In this document: positions 26,228 to 34,830 of the stretch, piece by piece
Layout of the letters: each line of letters opens with the position of its first letter
Position numbering within the stretch: position 1 is the first letter of the stretch
From: Nocardiopsis listeri NBRC 13360
Lineage (GTDB): Bacteria; Actinomycetota; Actinomycetes; Streptosporangiales; Streptosporangiaceae
DNA: 64,000 nt
Assembly: GCF_001570765.1 (NCBI RefSeq)
Contig: NZ_BCSH01000032.1
Location: 1 to 64,000, forward strand
Direction: 5' to 3'
Made by a program: the position numbers and the translations under genes
Notes under the pieces: generated by a model
Told to the model about the DNA's origin: nothing
Seen by the model: only the letters and a program-made list of their open reading frames with translations
The model's database searches: none

Positions 26228-27234
26228 TCGGTGTCCTCCAGCTCCTCGATCGCGGTCAGCACGTCCTCGGTGGTGACGTTGTTCAGACACGGGTGACCGG
26301 GGACCGGGCACTCGCGGGCACGGGTACCGGCGCAGGGGGCGTCCTGATCACCCAGGACACGACGGTCGACCTTGTAGGGGGCCCAGGCCGAAGCCGGGAC
26401 GACGGGCGCGAAGAGCGAGACGACGGGGGTGCGCAGAGCGGCCGCCAGGTGCGCGGGCCCGGTGTTGCCCACCGTGAGGACCCTGGCACGGCGGAGCACG
26501 TCGGCCAGTTCGGCCGTGCTCGTGCGGGCCGCCAGGTTCAGTGCGTGGTCGGCGGCCACCTCGGTGGCCCTGTCGTGGTCGTCGCCCGTCACCACGACCC
26601 GATGTCCCCGTCCGCTCAGCGATGCCGCCACGTCGGCGCCCAGCTCGAGCGGGAGTTCCCGGGAAGGGGCGTCGGCCCCCACGTGCACGACGACGTATCC
26701 GTCGGGCCCGGTGAGTCCACGGGTGTCGGGCAGGGAGTCGGTGAGGGCCAGTCGGCCGTCGTCGTCCGGGTCCGGCCGGTGGCCGGCGGCCACCATGAGG
26801 GACAGGGCCCGTTCGGGTTCGGGCAGGCCCCGCGCGACTCGGTGTCGTACGTCCAGGAGACTGCCGGGGTAGTCCTCACTGATGGCGGCGACGCGTCCCA
26901 CCCCGGCCATCCTGAGCAGCAGGGCCAAGGGCAGTGGTGACTGGTGGAAGGAGGTCAGGATCATGGCCTCGTCGACACCGATGTCGGCGATGCGCTCCAC
27001 CAGGTGTTCGACGTCCTCGCGCTCGACCGGGGACGGGCGCGGGTCGATCCACGGGCAGCGCCACACCAGGACGTCGTCCACGCCGGGCAGCAGCCGGGCC
27101 ACCGGAGCACCTCGGGGACTCACCAACATGACGACGCGGTCCGCGGTGCGCGCCGCCGCGCGCACGGCCGGCCCGGACAGCACCACGTCCCCCATGCTGT
27201 CCATGCGTGCCACCAGCACGGTGCCGGCACTCAT
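26224..27234 (-). CDS. Family 9 glycosyltransferase (heptosyltransferase-like)
   Basis: A 336-residue GT9 enzyme. It begins VLVARMDSMGDVVLSGPAVRA, matching the RxDxxGDxxLxxP start of heptosyltransferases, and later has VVVHVGADAPSRELP and LTVGNTGPAHLAAALRTPVVSLF, the nucleotide-heptose binding motif, then a Cys-containing C-terminal part CAGTRARECPVPGHPCLNNV common in GT9. Together with gmhA, hldE and the gmhB fusion in the same operon, ADP- or GDP-heptose is the most likely donor. Overlaps the upstream stop by four bases. Confidence 0.9.
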   Translation of the reverse strand: MSAGTVLVARMDSMGDVVLSGPAVRAAARTADRVVMLVSPRGAPVARLLPGVDDVLVWRCPWIDPRPSPVEREDVEHLVERIADIGVDEAMILTSFHQSPLPLALLLRMAGVGRVAAISEDYPGSLLDVRHRVARGLPEPERALSLMVAAGHRPDPDDDGRLALTDSLPDTRGLTGPDGYVVVHVGADAPSRELPLELGADVAASLSGRGHRVVVTGDDHDRATEVAADHALNLAARTSTAELADVLRRARVLTVGNTGPAHLAAALRTPVVSLFAPVVPASAWAPYKVDRRVLGDQDAPCAGTRARECPVPGHPCLNNVTTEDVLTAIEELEDTE

Positions 27235-28742
27235 GTGCGCCCACCCTCGACCAGTCGCGACACCGCGGCGAAGGGGTCCTCGGCCACCTCGGGAGCGCCG
27301 CGGACCTCCTCCTCGCGGGTCCTTGGGGTGGGCACCAGGATCCCCCGCGCCCCGGCCGCCGCAGCGGCCTCCACGTCGGCGCCGATGTCGCCCACCACCG
27401 CGCACTCCGCCGGGGCCACGCCCAGGGCCCACGCCGCCCCGACGACCATCCCCGGTCGGGGTTTGCGGCAGGAACACCCGTCCTCCTCCCGATGAGGACA
27501 GAGCGACCACAGGTCCACCGGCCCGATGAGCCGGTCGATCCTGCGGTTGACGGCGGCCACGTCCTCCTCGGTGATCATCTTCCGGCCGATTCCGGACTGG
27601 TTGGTCACCACCGCGACCGCCAGCCCGTGTTCTCGGGCCAGGGCGACCGCCTCGGCCGCACCCGGTCGGGGCACCACCCGGTCGGGGTCGCCGTTGTAGG
27701 GGACGTCCTCCACCAACGTTCCGTCACGGTCGAAGAGCACGGCCCGCACCGAAGGCCGGCGATGGGCCCTTGCGTACCGGAGCTCGCCGACGCCCCTGTA
27801 CCAGACAGCCAGAGGTGGGATGGCCACGCTGGTGAGTGCCATGTCGACCCATTCGTCGAACCGGGCCGGTCCGGCCACGATCCTGCGCGCCGCGAAGCCC
27901 ACGGTGCGGGCGGCCCAGAGGGCGCCGGCCGCGGCCGCGAGTCGTGGATGTCCCTTGACCGTCGCGGCCAGGGCCGCCAACGGCAGGGCGGTGGTGATCA
28001 GGTGTGAACGCAGGGTGCCCCGTGGTTCCTCCACACGTTCGCGCCAACGCGTGCCGTGCAGGTGACGCATCAGGACGTCGTCGGCGTTGCCCCGTTGGGC
28101 GCTCAGGGAGGCGCGTGGCCTCCCCTCGGCCAGGGGATGGACGCACACCCTGGCGCCTTGGCGCAGGCGGAAACCGGCGTCCTCCAGGCGCAACGCCAGG
28201 TCGGTGTCCTCCCGGTAGGCCCGGCGGAAGCGGGTGTCGAACCCGCCGACCCGTTCCAGGGCGCTTCTACGCAACGCCAGGTCGGCGGTGATCCACCGGG
28301 CCCGTTCCAGGGCGATGGTGTTCCGTTCGGAGTCGGTGGGGCGTCGTCCCTCGGGTCGGGGAACGACGATGCGCCCCTGGGTTCCGGCCACACCCCGTGG
28401 CACCGAGCGAAGGTCGCCCCTCAGCCGGTGCGCCCAGTCCCACGGAGGTCGCACGTCGTCGTCGAGGAAGACGATCCACGGGGCGGTACAGGACTGCCAT
28501 CCGGCCTGCCGTGCCGTCGCCGGCCCCCGACCTCCCGTACGTAGCGTCCGCACCCGCGGGTCGTCGATGCCCGGAAGCGGTCCGGTCGCCTCGTCCTCCG
28601 GGCGGTCGTCGACGACCACCACGTCGGACGGGGCGCTCTCCTCGGGCGCCTCCAACACGGGGCGCAGCAGTTCGGCCAGACCGGGACGGCCCACGGTCGG
28701 GACGACGATCGCGTACTCGGGCGCGTACTCGGGATCCATCAT
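27231..28742 (-). CDS. GT2 glycosyltransferase fused to GmhB-like HAD phosphatase
   Basis: A 503-residue two-domain protein. Residues 1-240 are a GT2 glycosyltransferase (AIVVPTVGRPGLAELL, VVVDDRPEDE, VFLDDDVRPPWDW, GGFDTRFRRAYREDTDLALRLE). A hydrophobic linker with one or two possible membrane segments follows (about 245-330). Residues 335-503 are a HAD-IIIA phosphatase: LFDRDGTLVEDV, VTNQSGIGRKMI, the zinc-binding set CPHREEDGCSCRKPRPGM and VGDIGADVEAA, all as in GmhB, which removes the 7-phosphate of heptose 1,7-bisphosphate. The fusion joins a step of donor synthesis to sugar transfer and may be membrane-associated. Both ends overlap neighbours by four bases. Confidence 0.88.
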   Translation of the reverse strand: MMDPEYAPEYAIVVPTVGRPGLAELLRPVLEAPEESAPSDVVVVDDRPEDEATGPLPGIDDPRVRTLRTGGRGPATARQAGWQSCTAPWIVFLDDDVRPPWDWAHRLRGDLRSVPRGVAGTQGRIVVPRPEGRRPTDSERNTIALERARWITADLALRRSALERVGGFDTRFRRAYREDTDLALRLEDAGFRLRQGARVCVHPLAEGRPRASLSAQRGNADDVLMRHLHGTRWRERVEEPRGTLRSHLITTALPLAALAATVKGHPRLAAAAGALWAARTVGFAARRIVAGPARFDEWVDMALTSVAIPPLAVWYRGVGELRYARAHRRPSVRAVLFDRDGTLVEDVPYNGDPDRVVPRPGAAEAVALAREHGLAVAVVTNQSGIGRKMITEEDVAAVNRRIDRLIGPVDLWSLCPHREEDGCSCRKPRPGMVVGAAWALGVAPAECAVVGDIGADVEAAAAAGARGILVPTPRTREEEVRGAPEVAEDPFAAVSRLVEGGRT

Positions 28743-30403
28743 GAACGTTTGCCTCCAAGACCACCCCGACGGACGAGGAAGGGGCCCAGGGCCAGAACGT
28801 CCACCGGTGCGGAGCCGAAGCACTCGAGCGCGTCCCACGGCGAGTCGACCATGGGACGGCCCGCGGTGTTCAGGCTGGTGTTGACCAGGACGGGGACGCC
28901 GGTGAGAGCGTCGAACTCCGAGAGCAACCGGGCGGTGAGCGGATCGTCCTCGGGCGCCACGGTCTGCACCCGTGCCGTACCGTCGACGTGGACCACCGCC
29001 GGTACGCGATCGCGCCACTCGGGTGCCACGTCGTGGACGAAGAGCATGTAGGGACTGGGCAGGGGCCCTCCCGAGAAGATCTCGGGCGCGCGGTCCGCGG
29101 ACACCATCGGCGCCACCGGGCGGAACTGCTCACGCCCCTTGACCGTGTTGAGCCGTTCGAGGTTGTCCTCACGCGCGGGATTGGCCAGCAGGGACCGGTG
29201 ACCCAGGGCCCGGGGTCCGTATTCGGACCGGCCCTGGAACCAGGCGACCAGGGCGTCCTCCCCCAAGGCCCGGGCCACCTCCGCGGCGAGGTCGTCGGGA
29301 CGTTCGAACTCCAGGTCGGCCTCGGTCAGGATCCGGGCCAACTCCTCCTCGTCCCAGCTGCGTCCCAGGTCCGCGCCGGGCATCGGGGTGATCGTGTCGC
29401 CCAGGTCGACGGCGACCTGCAGAGCCGCCCCCAGGGCCGTGCCGGCGTCGCCCGAGGCCGGTTGGACCCACACGTCCTCGAAGGGCCCCTCTCTCACGAT
29501 GCGGCTGTTGGCGACGCAGTTGAGGGCGACTCCTCCCGCCATCGCCAGGCGCCGCTGCCCGGTCCGCTCGTGCAGCCAGCCCACGAGTTCGAGGAGGACC
29601 TCCTCCATCCTGTTCTGCACGCTGGCGGCCAGGTCGGCGTGTTCGCGGTCGGGTTCCTCCCCCGCGGTCCGGGCCGGGGCGAAGGAATCCCAGTCCACCC
29701 CCGAGGCCACGATCCGGCCGTCGCCCAGATAGTCGACGTACTCCTTCAGCGCCTCGTTCATGGTGGGTTTGCCGTAGGAGGCCAGTGCCATGACCTTGTA
29801 CTCGTCGCTGGAACGTCGGAAACCGAGGTGTTGGGTGAGTTCCTCGTAGACCATCCCCAGGGACTCGGGCAGCGGCTGGCGGACGAGAACGTCCAGCTCG
29901 CCCTTCTCCGAGTAGGAGCCCGCCATGTGCGAGGTGTTCTCGCCTCGCCCGTCGGCGACCAGGAACGCCCGGTCCACACCGCCCTCGGCGGTGGTCGGCG
30001 CGGCCAGCGCGGCGGAGGCCGCGTGTGCGACGTGGTGCGGTACGTACACCACCTTGCCCGGGTCCAGTCCGGGAAGGGCCGTGGCCAGGAAGTACGGAGC
30101 GCGTTCGACGTAGATCAACCGCAGACGCTCCCAGCCGGGTTCCAGGCCGGGTCCCTCCTCCGTGGCGAGCCGCGGATCATAGGAATAGGCGACCGCGTCC
30201 AGGTCCGCGGGTGTCAGCCCGGCCTCCCGCAGGCACCAGTGCATCGACTGGGTCGGAAGCTCCCAGGTGGAGAAGGGGACCGCCTCCTTGCCGTGTTTAC
30301 GGCGGGAGAACCTCTCCTCCTCCGCGGCGGCGACTGTCGTACCGTCCACCACCACCGCGGCGGCCGGATCGTGGAAGACGGCGTTGACGCCCAACACCCG
30401 CAT
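28739..30403 (-). CDS. NodU/TobZ family O-carbamoyltransferase
   Basis: A 554-residue carbamoyltransferase that moves a carbamoyl group from carbamoyl phosphate to a hydroxyl through carbamoyl-AMP. The N-terminal Kae1-like domain has LGVNAVFHDPAAAVV, EEERFSRRKHGKEAVPFS, PHHVAHAASA and VADGRGENTSH. The C-terminal YrdC-like domain has WFQGRSEYGPRALGHRSLLA, LNTVKGREQFRPVAPMV and VLVNTSLNTAGRPMV. It is the first gene of the heptose operon, with a strong GAGGGAGG ribosome site, so the glycan or a heptose unit is probably O-carbamoylated, as known for several antibiotic and Nod-factor sugars. Confidence 0.92.
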   Translation of the reverse strand: MRVLGVNAVFHDPAAAVVVDGTTVAAAEEERFSRRKHGKEAVPFSTWELPTQSMHWCLREAGLTPADLDAVAYSYDPRLATEEGPGLEPGWERLRLIYVERAPYFLATALPGLDPGKVVYVPHHVAHAASAALAAPTTAEGGVDRAFLVADGRGENTSHMAGSYSEKGELDVLVRQPLPESLGMVYEELTQHLGFRRSSDEYKVMALASYGKPTMNEALKEYVDYLGDGRIVASGVDWDSFAPARTAGEEPDREHADLAASVQNRMEEVLLELVGWLHERTGQRRLAMAGGVALNCVANSRIVREGPFEDVWVQPASGDAGTALGAALQVAVDLGDTITPMPGADLGRSWDEEELARILTEADLEFERPDDLAAEVARALGEDALVAWFQGRSEYGPRALGHRSLLANPAREDNLERLNTVKGREQFRPVAPMVSADRAPEIFSGGPLPSPYMLFVHDVAPEWRDRVPAVVHVDGTARVQTVAPEDDPLTARLLSEFDALTGVPVLVNTSLNTAGRPMVDSPWDALECFGSAPVDVLALGPFLVRRGGLGGKRS

Positions 30404-30457
30404 GGCCTGCCTCCCTCATCTCGAGTTCGTGAGCCGATACCGAGTACAAGCACTCGA

Positions 30458-30482
30458 CTACCTGGGGCGAACGTCGGTAAAC
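30458..30482 (-). promoter_or_regulatory. Candidate SigB-like promoter of the heptose operon
   Basis: On the minus strand GTTTA (30478-30482) and AGGTAG (30458-30463) are separated by 14 bases. The -10 deviates by one base from GGGTAG. It lies about 55 bases ahead of the carbamoyltransferase start, in a 214-base divergent intergenic region shared with the plus-strand GT9 gene. Confidence 0.4.
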
Positions 30483-30617
30483 GTGACTGTGGGGAAGGAG
30501 TGGCCCGTGGGTTCCCGAACCGTCCGAAAACGGGAGTAGTGGGCTGGCACCTCACCCCCGGGGGTTCGGAGAGGCCCGGGGGTTTGGAGAGAGTGGTGAA
30601 AGGTCAGGAGCGGGGAC

Positions 30618-31628
30618 ATGGAAGGGGTCGGGCGAGCCGTCGGAACCGGTGGGGGGGACGAACCACGTTCCCCTCGGAACGCGCCTTCGCTCTTGGTCTG
30701 CCGATCACTGGGTCTGGGCGACTTCGGCACCGCGGTTCCGGCTCTTCGCGCCCTGGAACGGGCCCTGCCCCATCACGACCGTTTCCTCGCGGCGCCCTCC
30801 TGGTATCGCGACCTGGTGTGGCTGGCCGGTCTGCGATGGACCGTCATTCCGACAGGACCACTACAGCCGCCACCGTGGAGGGGCGTGGCACCCGATCTGG
30901 CGGTGAACCTGCACGGTCGTGGCCCGCAGAGCACGGCCGCTCTGAACACCCTCGCCCCGAGACGGTTGTGGGCCTACGGGGGTCCCACCGGATCGTCGCA
31001 CGAGGACGCCCCGTGGCCGGGGCCGGTGCACGACACCAGGCTCTGGTGCGGGCTCCTGGAATGGAACGGTGTGGCCACCGACCCGACGAACCTGCGCTGG
31101 CCCGCCCCTTCTCGGGGATCAGAGCCCGAACGGGACACGGTGATCGTGCACCCCGGCGCGGCGTCCGCCTCTCGCAGGTGGCCATCACACCGGTTCGCGT
31201 ACGTGGCCAGGTGGCTGGCGGACCTGGGATTCGAGATCCTGTTCACCGGATCGAGCGGGGAGCGTCCCCTTGCCGAACAGGTGGCGCGGGAGGCCGGACT
31301 GGGGCGGGAGACGGTCACGGCGGGCCGGACCGACGTGCCGGGACTGGCCGAACTGGTCCGCCGAGCGCGACTGCTCGTGTGCGGGGACACGGGAGTGGCC
31401 CACCTGGCGACCGCCTACGGAACACCTTCGGTACGGCTGTTCGGTCCCATGCCCCCCTCACTGTGGGGACCGCTGGTGGACGGCGATCGCCACGAATGCC
31501 TGTGGTCGGGCACGAGGGGCGACCCCCACGCCGATCATCTCGACCCGGGCCTGGCCGCCATCACCGTCGACCGGGTCCTGAGCGCGTGCGAACGCGCGCT
31601 GTCCCGGAAGGGACCCCTCGACGAATGA
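30618..31628 (+). CDS. Family 9 glycosyltransferase (heptosyltransferase-like)
   Basis: A 336-residue GT9 enzyme transcribed divergently from the heptose operon. LLVCRSLGLGDFGTAVPALRAL near residue 30 is the acceptor-side motif, VIVHPGAASASRRWPSHRFAYVARWL near 170 the donor-binding strand, and LLVCGDTGVAHLATAYGTPSVRLFG near 250 the second GT9 signature. The short C-terminal part lacks the Cys segment of the other GT9. The AGGAG upstream supports the ATG at 30618. It probably adds a second heptose or related sugar to the same glycan. Confidence 0.88.
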   Translation: MEGVGRAVGTGGGDEPRSPRNAPSLLVCRSLGLGDFGTAVPALRALERALPHHDRFLAAPSWYRDLVWLAGLRWTVIPTGPLQPPPWRGVAPDLAVNLHGRGPQSTAALNTLAPRRLWAYGGPTGSSHEDAPWPGPVHDTRLWCGLLEWNGVATDPTNLRWPAPSRGSEPERDTVIVHPGAASASRRWPSHRFAYVARWLADLGFEILFTGSSGERPLAEQVAREAGLGRETVTAGRTDVPGLAELVRRARLLVCGDTGVAHLATAYGTPSVRLFGPMPPSLWGPLVDGDRHECLWSGTRGDPHADHLDPGLAAITVDRVLSACERALSRKGPLDE

Positions 31629-31676
31629 GGATGGGGAAAACCTGGGAGCAAGAGTCGGCCAAGTCCGCACAGTCAT

Positions 31677-31703
31677 GTTTCCCACGCCTCTGTTTCCGGG
31701 CAG
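31677..31703 (+). promoter_or_regulatory. SigB-type promoter of the first sigma factor gene
   Basis: GTTTC (31677-31681) and GGGCAG (31698-31703) with a 16-base spacer. The sigma gene starts 125 bases downstream, which suggests that the sigma factor or its paralogue drives its own synthesis. Confidence 0.6.
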
Positions 31704-31828
31704 AGTCGAGCCGATGCGTTCTCCGCGATCAGCCTCCCCCACTTCCATCACGCGGAGACACGACGCCCGTTTCCAGGCGCCGTGCACCCACGACACCGTC
31801 CGTACAGCGGACGGTTTGGAGGCTCGAT

Positions 31829-32689
31829 ATGCATTCCTCCGTGACCACCACGGTTCCAGCCCCCGCCAGACCCGGCGACGAACCGACCCAGGACGCCTCC
31901 GCCGAGGACCTGCTCTGGGCGCTCCAAGGCCTGGACCGGGACGACCCCAGGGCCAAAAGGCTACGAGAGCGTGTCCTGGCGCATTACAAACCGATGCTGA
32001 ATCGCATCGCCCGCCGCTACCGAGGCAGGGGCGAAAGCGTCGAGGACCTGTGCCAGACGGCCTATCTCGGGCTGGCCAAGGCGATCAACGGCTATGAACC
32101 CGACCGTGGCAAGGCCTTCATCTCCTACCTGCTGCCCACCGTCACCGGGGAGATCAAACGCCACTTCCGCGACCACACGTGGGCGGTCCACACCCCGCGA
32201 GGGGCCCAGTCCCAACGCCCACGGTTGCGCAAGGCCAGACAGGAGCTGGAGCAGCGGCTGGCCCGCACACCGACCAACGAGGAGATCGCCCGGGAGATGG
32301 AGGTCACGGTCAAGGAGATCGAAGAGATTCTCTTGGTGTCGGAGGCCTACGACACCATGTCCCTGGACGCTCCCGAACCCCGCAGGGAGGACTCCTCCTC
32401 CGCCTGGGAGCGGTACCTGGGGGTGGAGGACCACGACCTGGACCTGGTGATGCAACGCGAGGCCGCCCGGTCCGCCCTGCTCGCGCTCCCCGACCGGGAG
32501 AAACTCATCCTCAAACGAAGCTTCTTCGACGAATGGAAGCAGGAGCGCATCGCCCAGGAGGCGGGTTGCTCCCAGATGCACGTCTCACGATTGCTCACCG
32601 CCTCGCTGGAGCGTCTGCGCAAGGAACTGGCGGAGGACGACCCGCCCGGAAGCGCGCCCTGGAACCGAAAGCCCGATCGTGGCTCATGA
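31829..32689 (+). CDS. SigB/SigF/SigG family RNA polymerase sigma factor
   Basis: A 286-residue group 3 sigma factor of the stress-response SigB/SigF type. Region 2 contains RRYRGRGESVEDLCQTAYLGLAKAINGY and the promoter-melting segment EIKRHFRDHTWAVHTPR. Region 3 is PTNEEIAREMEVTVKEIEEIL. Region 4 is a helix-turn-helix, FFDEWKQERIAQEAGCSQMHVSRLL, that reads the -35 box. Such factors usually answer to an anti-sigma kinase, but no RsbW-like gene is adjacent. GGAGG precedes the ATG at 31829; the open frame extends far upstream without a start that fits. A second, very similar sigma gene lies at 62489. It overlaps the convergent FUSC gene by six bases. Confidence 0.93.
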   Translation: MHSSVTTTVPAPARPGDEPTQDASAEDLLWALQGLDRDDPRAKRLRERVLAHYKPMLNRIARRYRGRGESVEDLCQTAYLGLAKAINGYEPDRGKAFISYLLPTVTGEIKRHFRDHTWAVHTPRGAQSQRPRLRKARQELEQRLARTPTNEEIAREMEVTVKEIEEILLVSEAYDTMSLDAPEPRREDSSSAWERYLGVEDHDLDLVMQREAARSALLALPDREKLILKRSFFDEWKQERIAQEAGCSQMHVSRLLTASLERLRKELAEDDPPGSAPWNRKPDRGS

Positions 32690-33838
32690 GCCCGGTCGGT
32701 CGCCGGCGGCGCGGCTGCTGTTCTCTTGCCCCTGGTCGATCTCCTCCAGGATTCGCTCGACGTCGGTGAGCAGGGCACCATAGACCGGCCATCGCTCGTC
32801 GTCCCAGGAACGGAGCATGCGTTCACGTTGCTCCACGACCTTGTCCAGAACCTCGTCGACCAAGGCCCTGAGGTCGTCGGAGGGGAGGTGGTGCTCCGGC
32901 TCCTCCGTGTCCCGCACGAGCGCGAAGGTCTTCGAGACCCGTTCCATCACGGGCGCCAACTCTTGGAGGAAGGCGTCGTCGAGCGTGGGAGAGCGGGCAC
33001 CGACGTCGAGTGCCGCCCGTAGGGTCCGCACGAGGGATCGCATGTGCTGGGAGGCGCGGCTCAGGGCGTAGATCCAGTTCCGGTAGGTCCTCAGCCGACC
33101 GACCGGTACGGCCTGTCGTCTCACGAGGCGTCGGGGGTTCAGCCGGAAGCGGTCCTCCTGCCGACCGACCGTCTCCAGGGCGTTGCGCACAGTGCCGTCG
33201 AGTCTTTCACAGGCCTGGTCCCACCGGTCCAGAGTGAGCCCTTCCTCCCCACCTCTCAACCCTTCGGCGATGTCGCCGCTGAGGGTGGACAACCCGTCCG
33301 CGAAGTCCAGCACGGCGTTCTCCGCGTCCCGGAAACGAATGGCGGGAGCCATGAGGACGTTGACGACCAAGGCGCTCACCGAGCCGACACAGACCATGAG
33401 CATCAGCGAACCCAGTTCATCGACATTGGTCGCCGACCCGCTCGCCAGGGCGAACCCCGCGATCACCGCGAGCTGGCCGCTCTGGCCACCGAACTGCTTC
33501 ACCTGCCCCAACAGCAACGCCACCACGATGGCCAGGGTGAACGACCACAGGTGCGTTCCCACCGTGAGGCCGATGACCCCGGCCAGCAGGGCCCCGAGGA
33601 ACACGGCCACCACGTAACGGCTGGAGCTCAACACCGAACCGTAGACGGTGGGCCGAACCACCAGCAGCGCCGCGAAGACCGCGAACCCCAGCTGGGTCTT
33701 CTCCCCCATCAAGACTCCCACCGCGAAGGCGATGACGGAGGCCAACGCGGACTTGACGACGAAGACCAAGATCTCCCGTTCGAATCCGCGCCTCCGATAG
33801 GCGCGGCACAGTGCTCTCCTCAGCTTCTCCAGGACCAT
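32684..33838 (-). CDS. FUSC family (aromatic acid exporter-like) membrane protein
   Basis: A 384-residue protein. Six hydrophobic segments between residues 25 and 170 (for example VKSALASVIAFAVGVLMG and YGSVLSSSRYVVAVFLGALLAGVIGL) form the FUSC/ArAE membrane half; the conserved LLVVRPTVYGSVLSSSRYV resembles the RxxGT-type loop of that family. The C-terminal 200 residues are a charged helical domain (LDRWDQACERLDGTVRNALE) in the cytoplasm. Relatives are proposed to export aromatic acids. GAGGGAAG precedes the ATG at 33838. Neighbouring genes give no clear hint of a substrate. Confidence 0.85.
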   Translation of the reverse strand: MVLEKLRRALCRAYRRRGFEREILVFVVKSALASVIAFAVGVLMGEKTQLGFAVFAALLVVRPTVYGSVLSSSRYVVAVFLGALLAGVIGLTVGTHLWSFTLAIVVALLLGQVKQFGGQSGQLAVIAGFALASGSATNVDELGSLMLMVCVGSVSALVVNVLMAPAIRFRDAENAVLDFADGLSTLSGDIAEGLRGGEEGLTLDRWDQACERLDGTVRNALETVGRQEDRFRLNPRRLVRRQAVPVGRLRTYRNWIYALSRASQHMRSLVRTLRAALDVGARSPTLDDAFLQELAPVMERVSKTFALVRDTEEPEHHLPSDDLRALVDEVLDKVVEQRERMLRSWDDERWPVYGALLTDVERILEEIDQGQENSSRAAGDRPGS

Positions 33839-33866
33839 CGTCTTCCCTCGAACGGTGCCCTCCGCC

Positions 33867-34718
33867 CTAGACGGAGGAAAGCCTGACCCACAGTCTGCCG
33901 TCCACGATCGACGTCTCCAGGGGTTCCACGGGGGCGGTCGCGGGCCCGTGGACGACCGTTCCATCGTCGAGCCGGAACTCGCTTCCGTGCCAGGGGCAGC
34001 GTAGGCACCCGTCGGTCGACTCCCCCTCGGCCAGGGGTGCGCCCATGTGCGGGCAGGTGCCCAACAGCACCGACACCGAACCTTCCGTGCGGACCACCAC
34101 GACCGGCACACCATCGATGTCACCACCGGCCGGGTTCCCCTCCGGGTACCCCTCCAACGGGCCCAGGTCGTGCCACCCTTGGGGCACCAGGTCTCCGAGG
34201 TGGTCGGCGCTGTTGGCACCACCCGCACGGTGGTAGGCGATGTGGCCGCCCAGTGTTCCACCGATACCGATGGAGCCGAGGCCGGCCAGGGCCAGGCACC
34301 TGCCCCAGCCCGCCCTGCCACGCGCACGCGCCAAGGAGGAGGCTCCGAACAGCAGCGTTCCCAACCCGTTCGCGGCCGCGTGCACCACTCCCACCCGCTG
34401 ATGGCGCTCGTGCTGCTGGGACCAGTCGGCCAGCCCGCTGAACACCGCGGGGGCGACGGTCAGCAGCCCGATGTCGACCAGAGCGCGGGCCTCGCGACGG
34501 TGGTCGCCCGGCAGCAGGTCCAACAGGACGGCGGCCGTCCACGTGCCCATCGGCAGGTGGATCATGATCGGGTGGAGCGGGTGCCCCAGTTGGACGCCGT
34601 GCAGGACGTCGCGCGCCGTTCCCGAGGGCAGCCGTTCGGCGAGGCCCTTCAGGCGGGCGACCAGCGGGTCGAGACGGTCCTCGCGTTCGATCTCGCGGAT
34701 GCGTTTACCGAGTCTCAT
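33867..34718 (-). CDS. DUF2231-Rieske iron-sulfur membrane protein
   Basis: A 283-residue fusion. Residues 40-170 are a DUF2231-type four-helix membrane domain (GHPLHPIMIHLPMGTWTAAVLL, HAAANGLGTLLFGASSLA). Residues 180-280 are a Rieske [2Fe-2S] domain with both cluster motifs intact: CPHMGAPL and CPWHGSEF (C-x-H and C-x2-H). It is probably an electron-transfer protein at the cytoplasmic membrane; partner unknown. DUF2231 paired with a Rieske domain is common in actinomycetes but uncharacterised. The ribosome site ahead of the ATG at 34718 is weak, so a start further upstream cannot be excluded. A cytochrome oxidase subunit lies two genes upstream. Confidence 0.85.
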   Translation of the reverse strand: MRLGKRIREIEREDRLDPLVARLKGLAERLPSGTARDVLHGVQLGHPLHPIMIHLPMGTWTAAVLLDLLPGDHRREARALVDIGLLTVAPAVFSGLADWSQQHERHQRVGVVHAAANGLGTLLFGASSLARARGRAGWGRCLALAGLGSIGIGGTLGGHIAYHRAGGANSADHLGDLVPQGWHDLGPLEGYPEGNPAGGDIDGVPVVVVRTEGSVSVLLGTCPHMGAPLAEGESTDGCLRCPWHGSEFRLDDGTVVHGPATAPVEPLETSIVDGRLWVRLSSV

Positions 34719-34830
34719 GGTCGCTCGGCTACCCGGACGGCCCGCCGTCAGTCCCTCCCCGGGCGACATTTCGAGAGCCTTGACCGGTTTTTCCAGGCCC
34801 CTCGGGCCGCGCACCGGGCGTGTGCGGTGC

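Noticed and set aside
28988-32689. A 1233-codon open frame covering the sigma gene and much of the opposite strand of the carbamoyltransferase
   Set aside because: Only the last 286 codons have protein motifs and a ribosome site; the rest is the GC-driven shadow of the minus-strand carbamoyltransferase gene.
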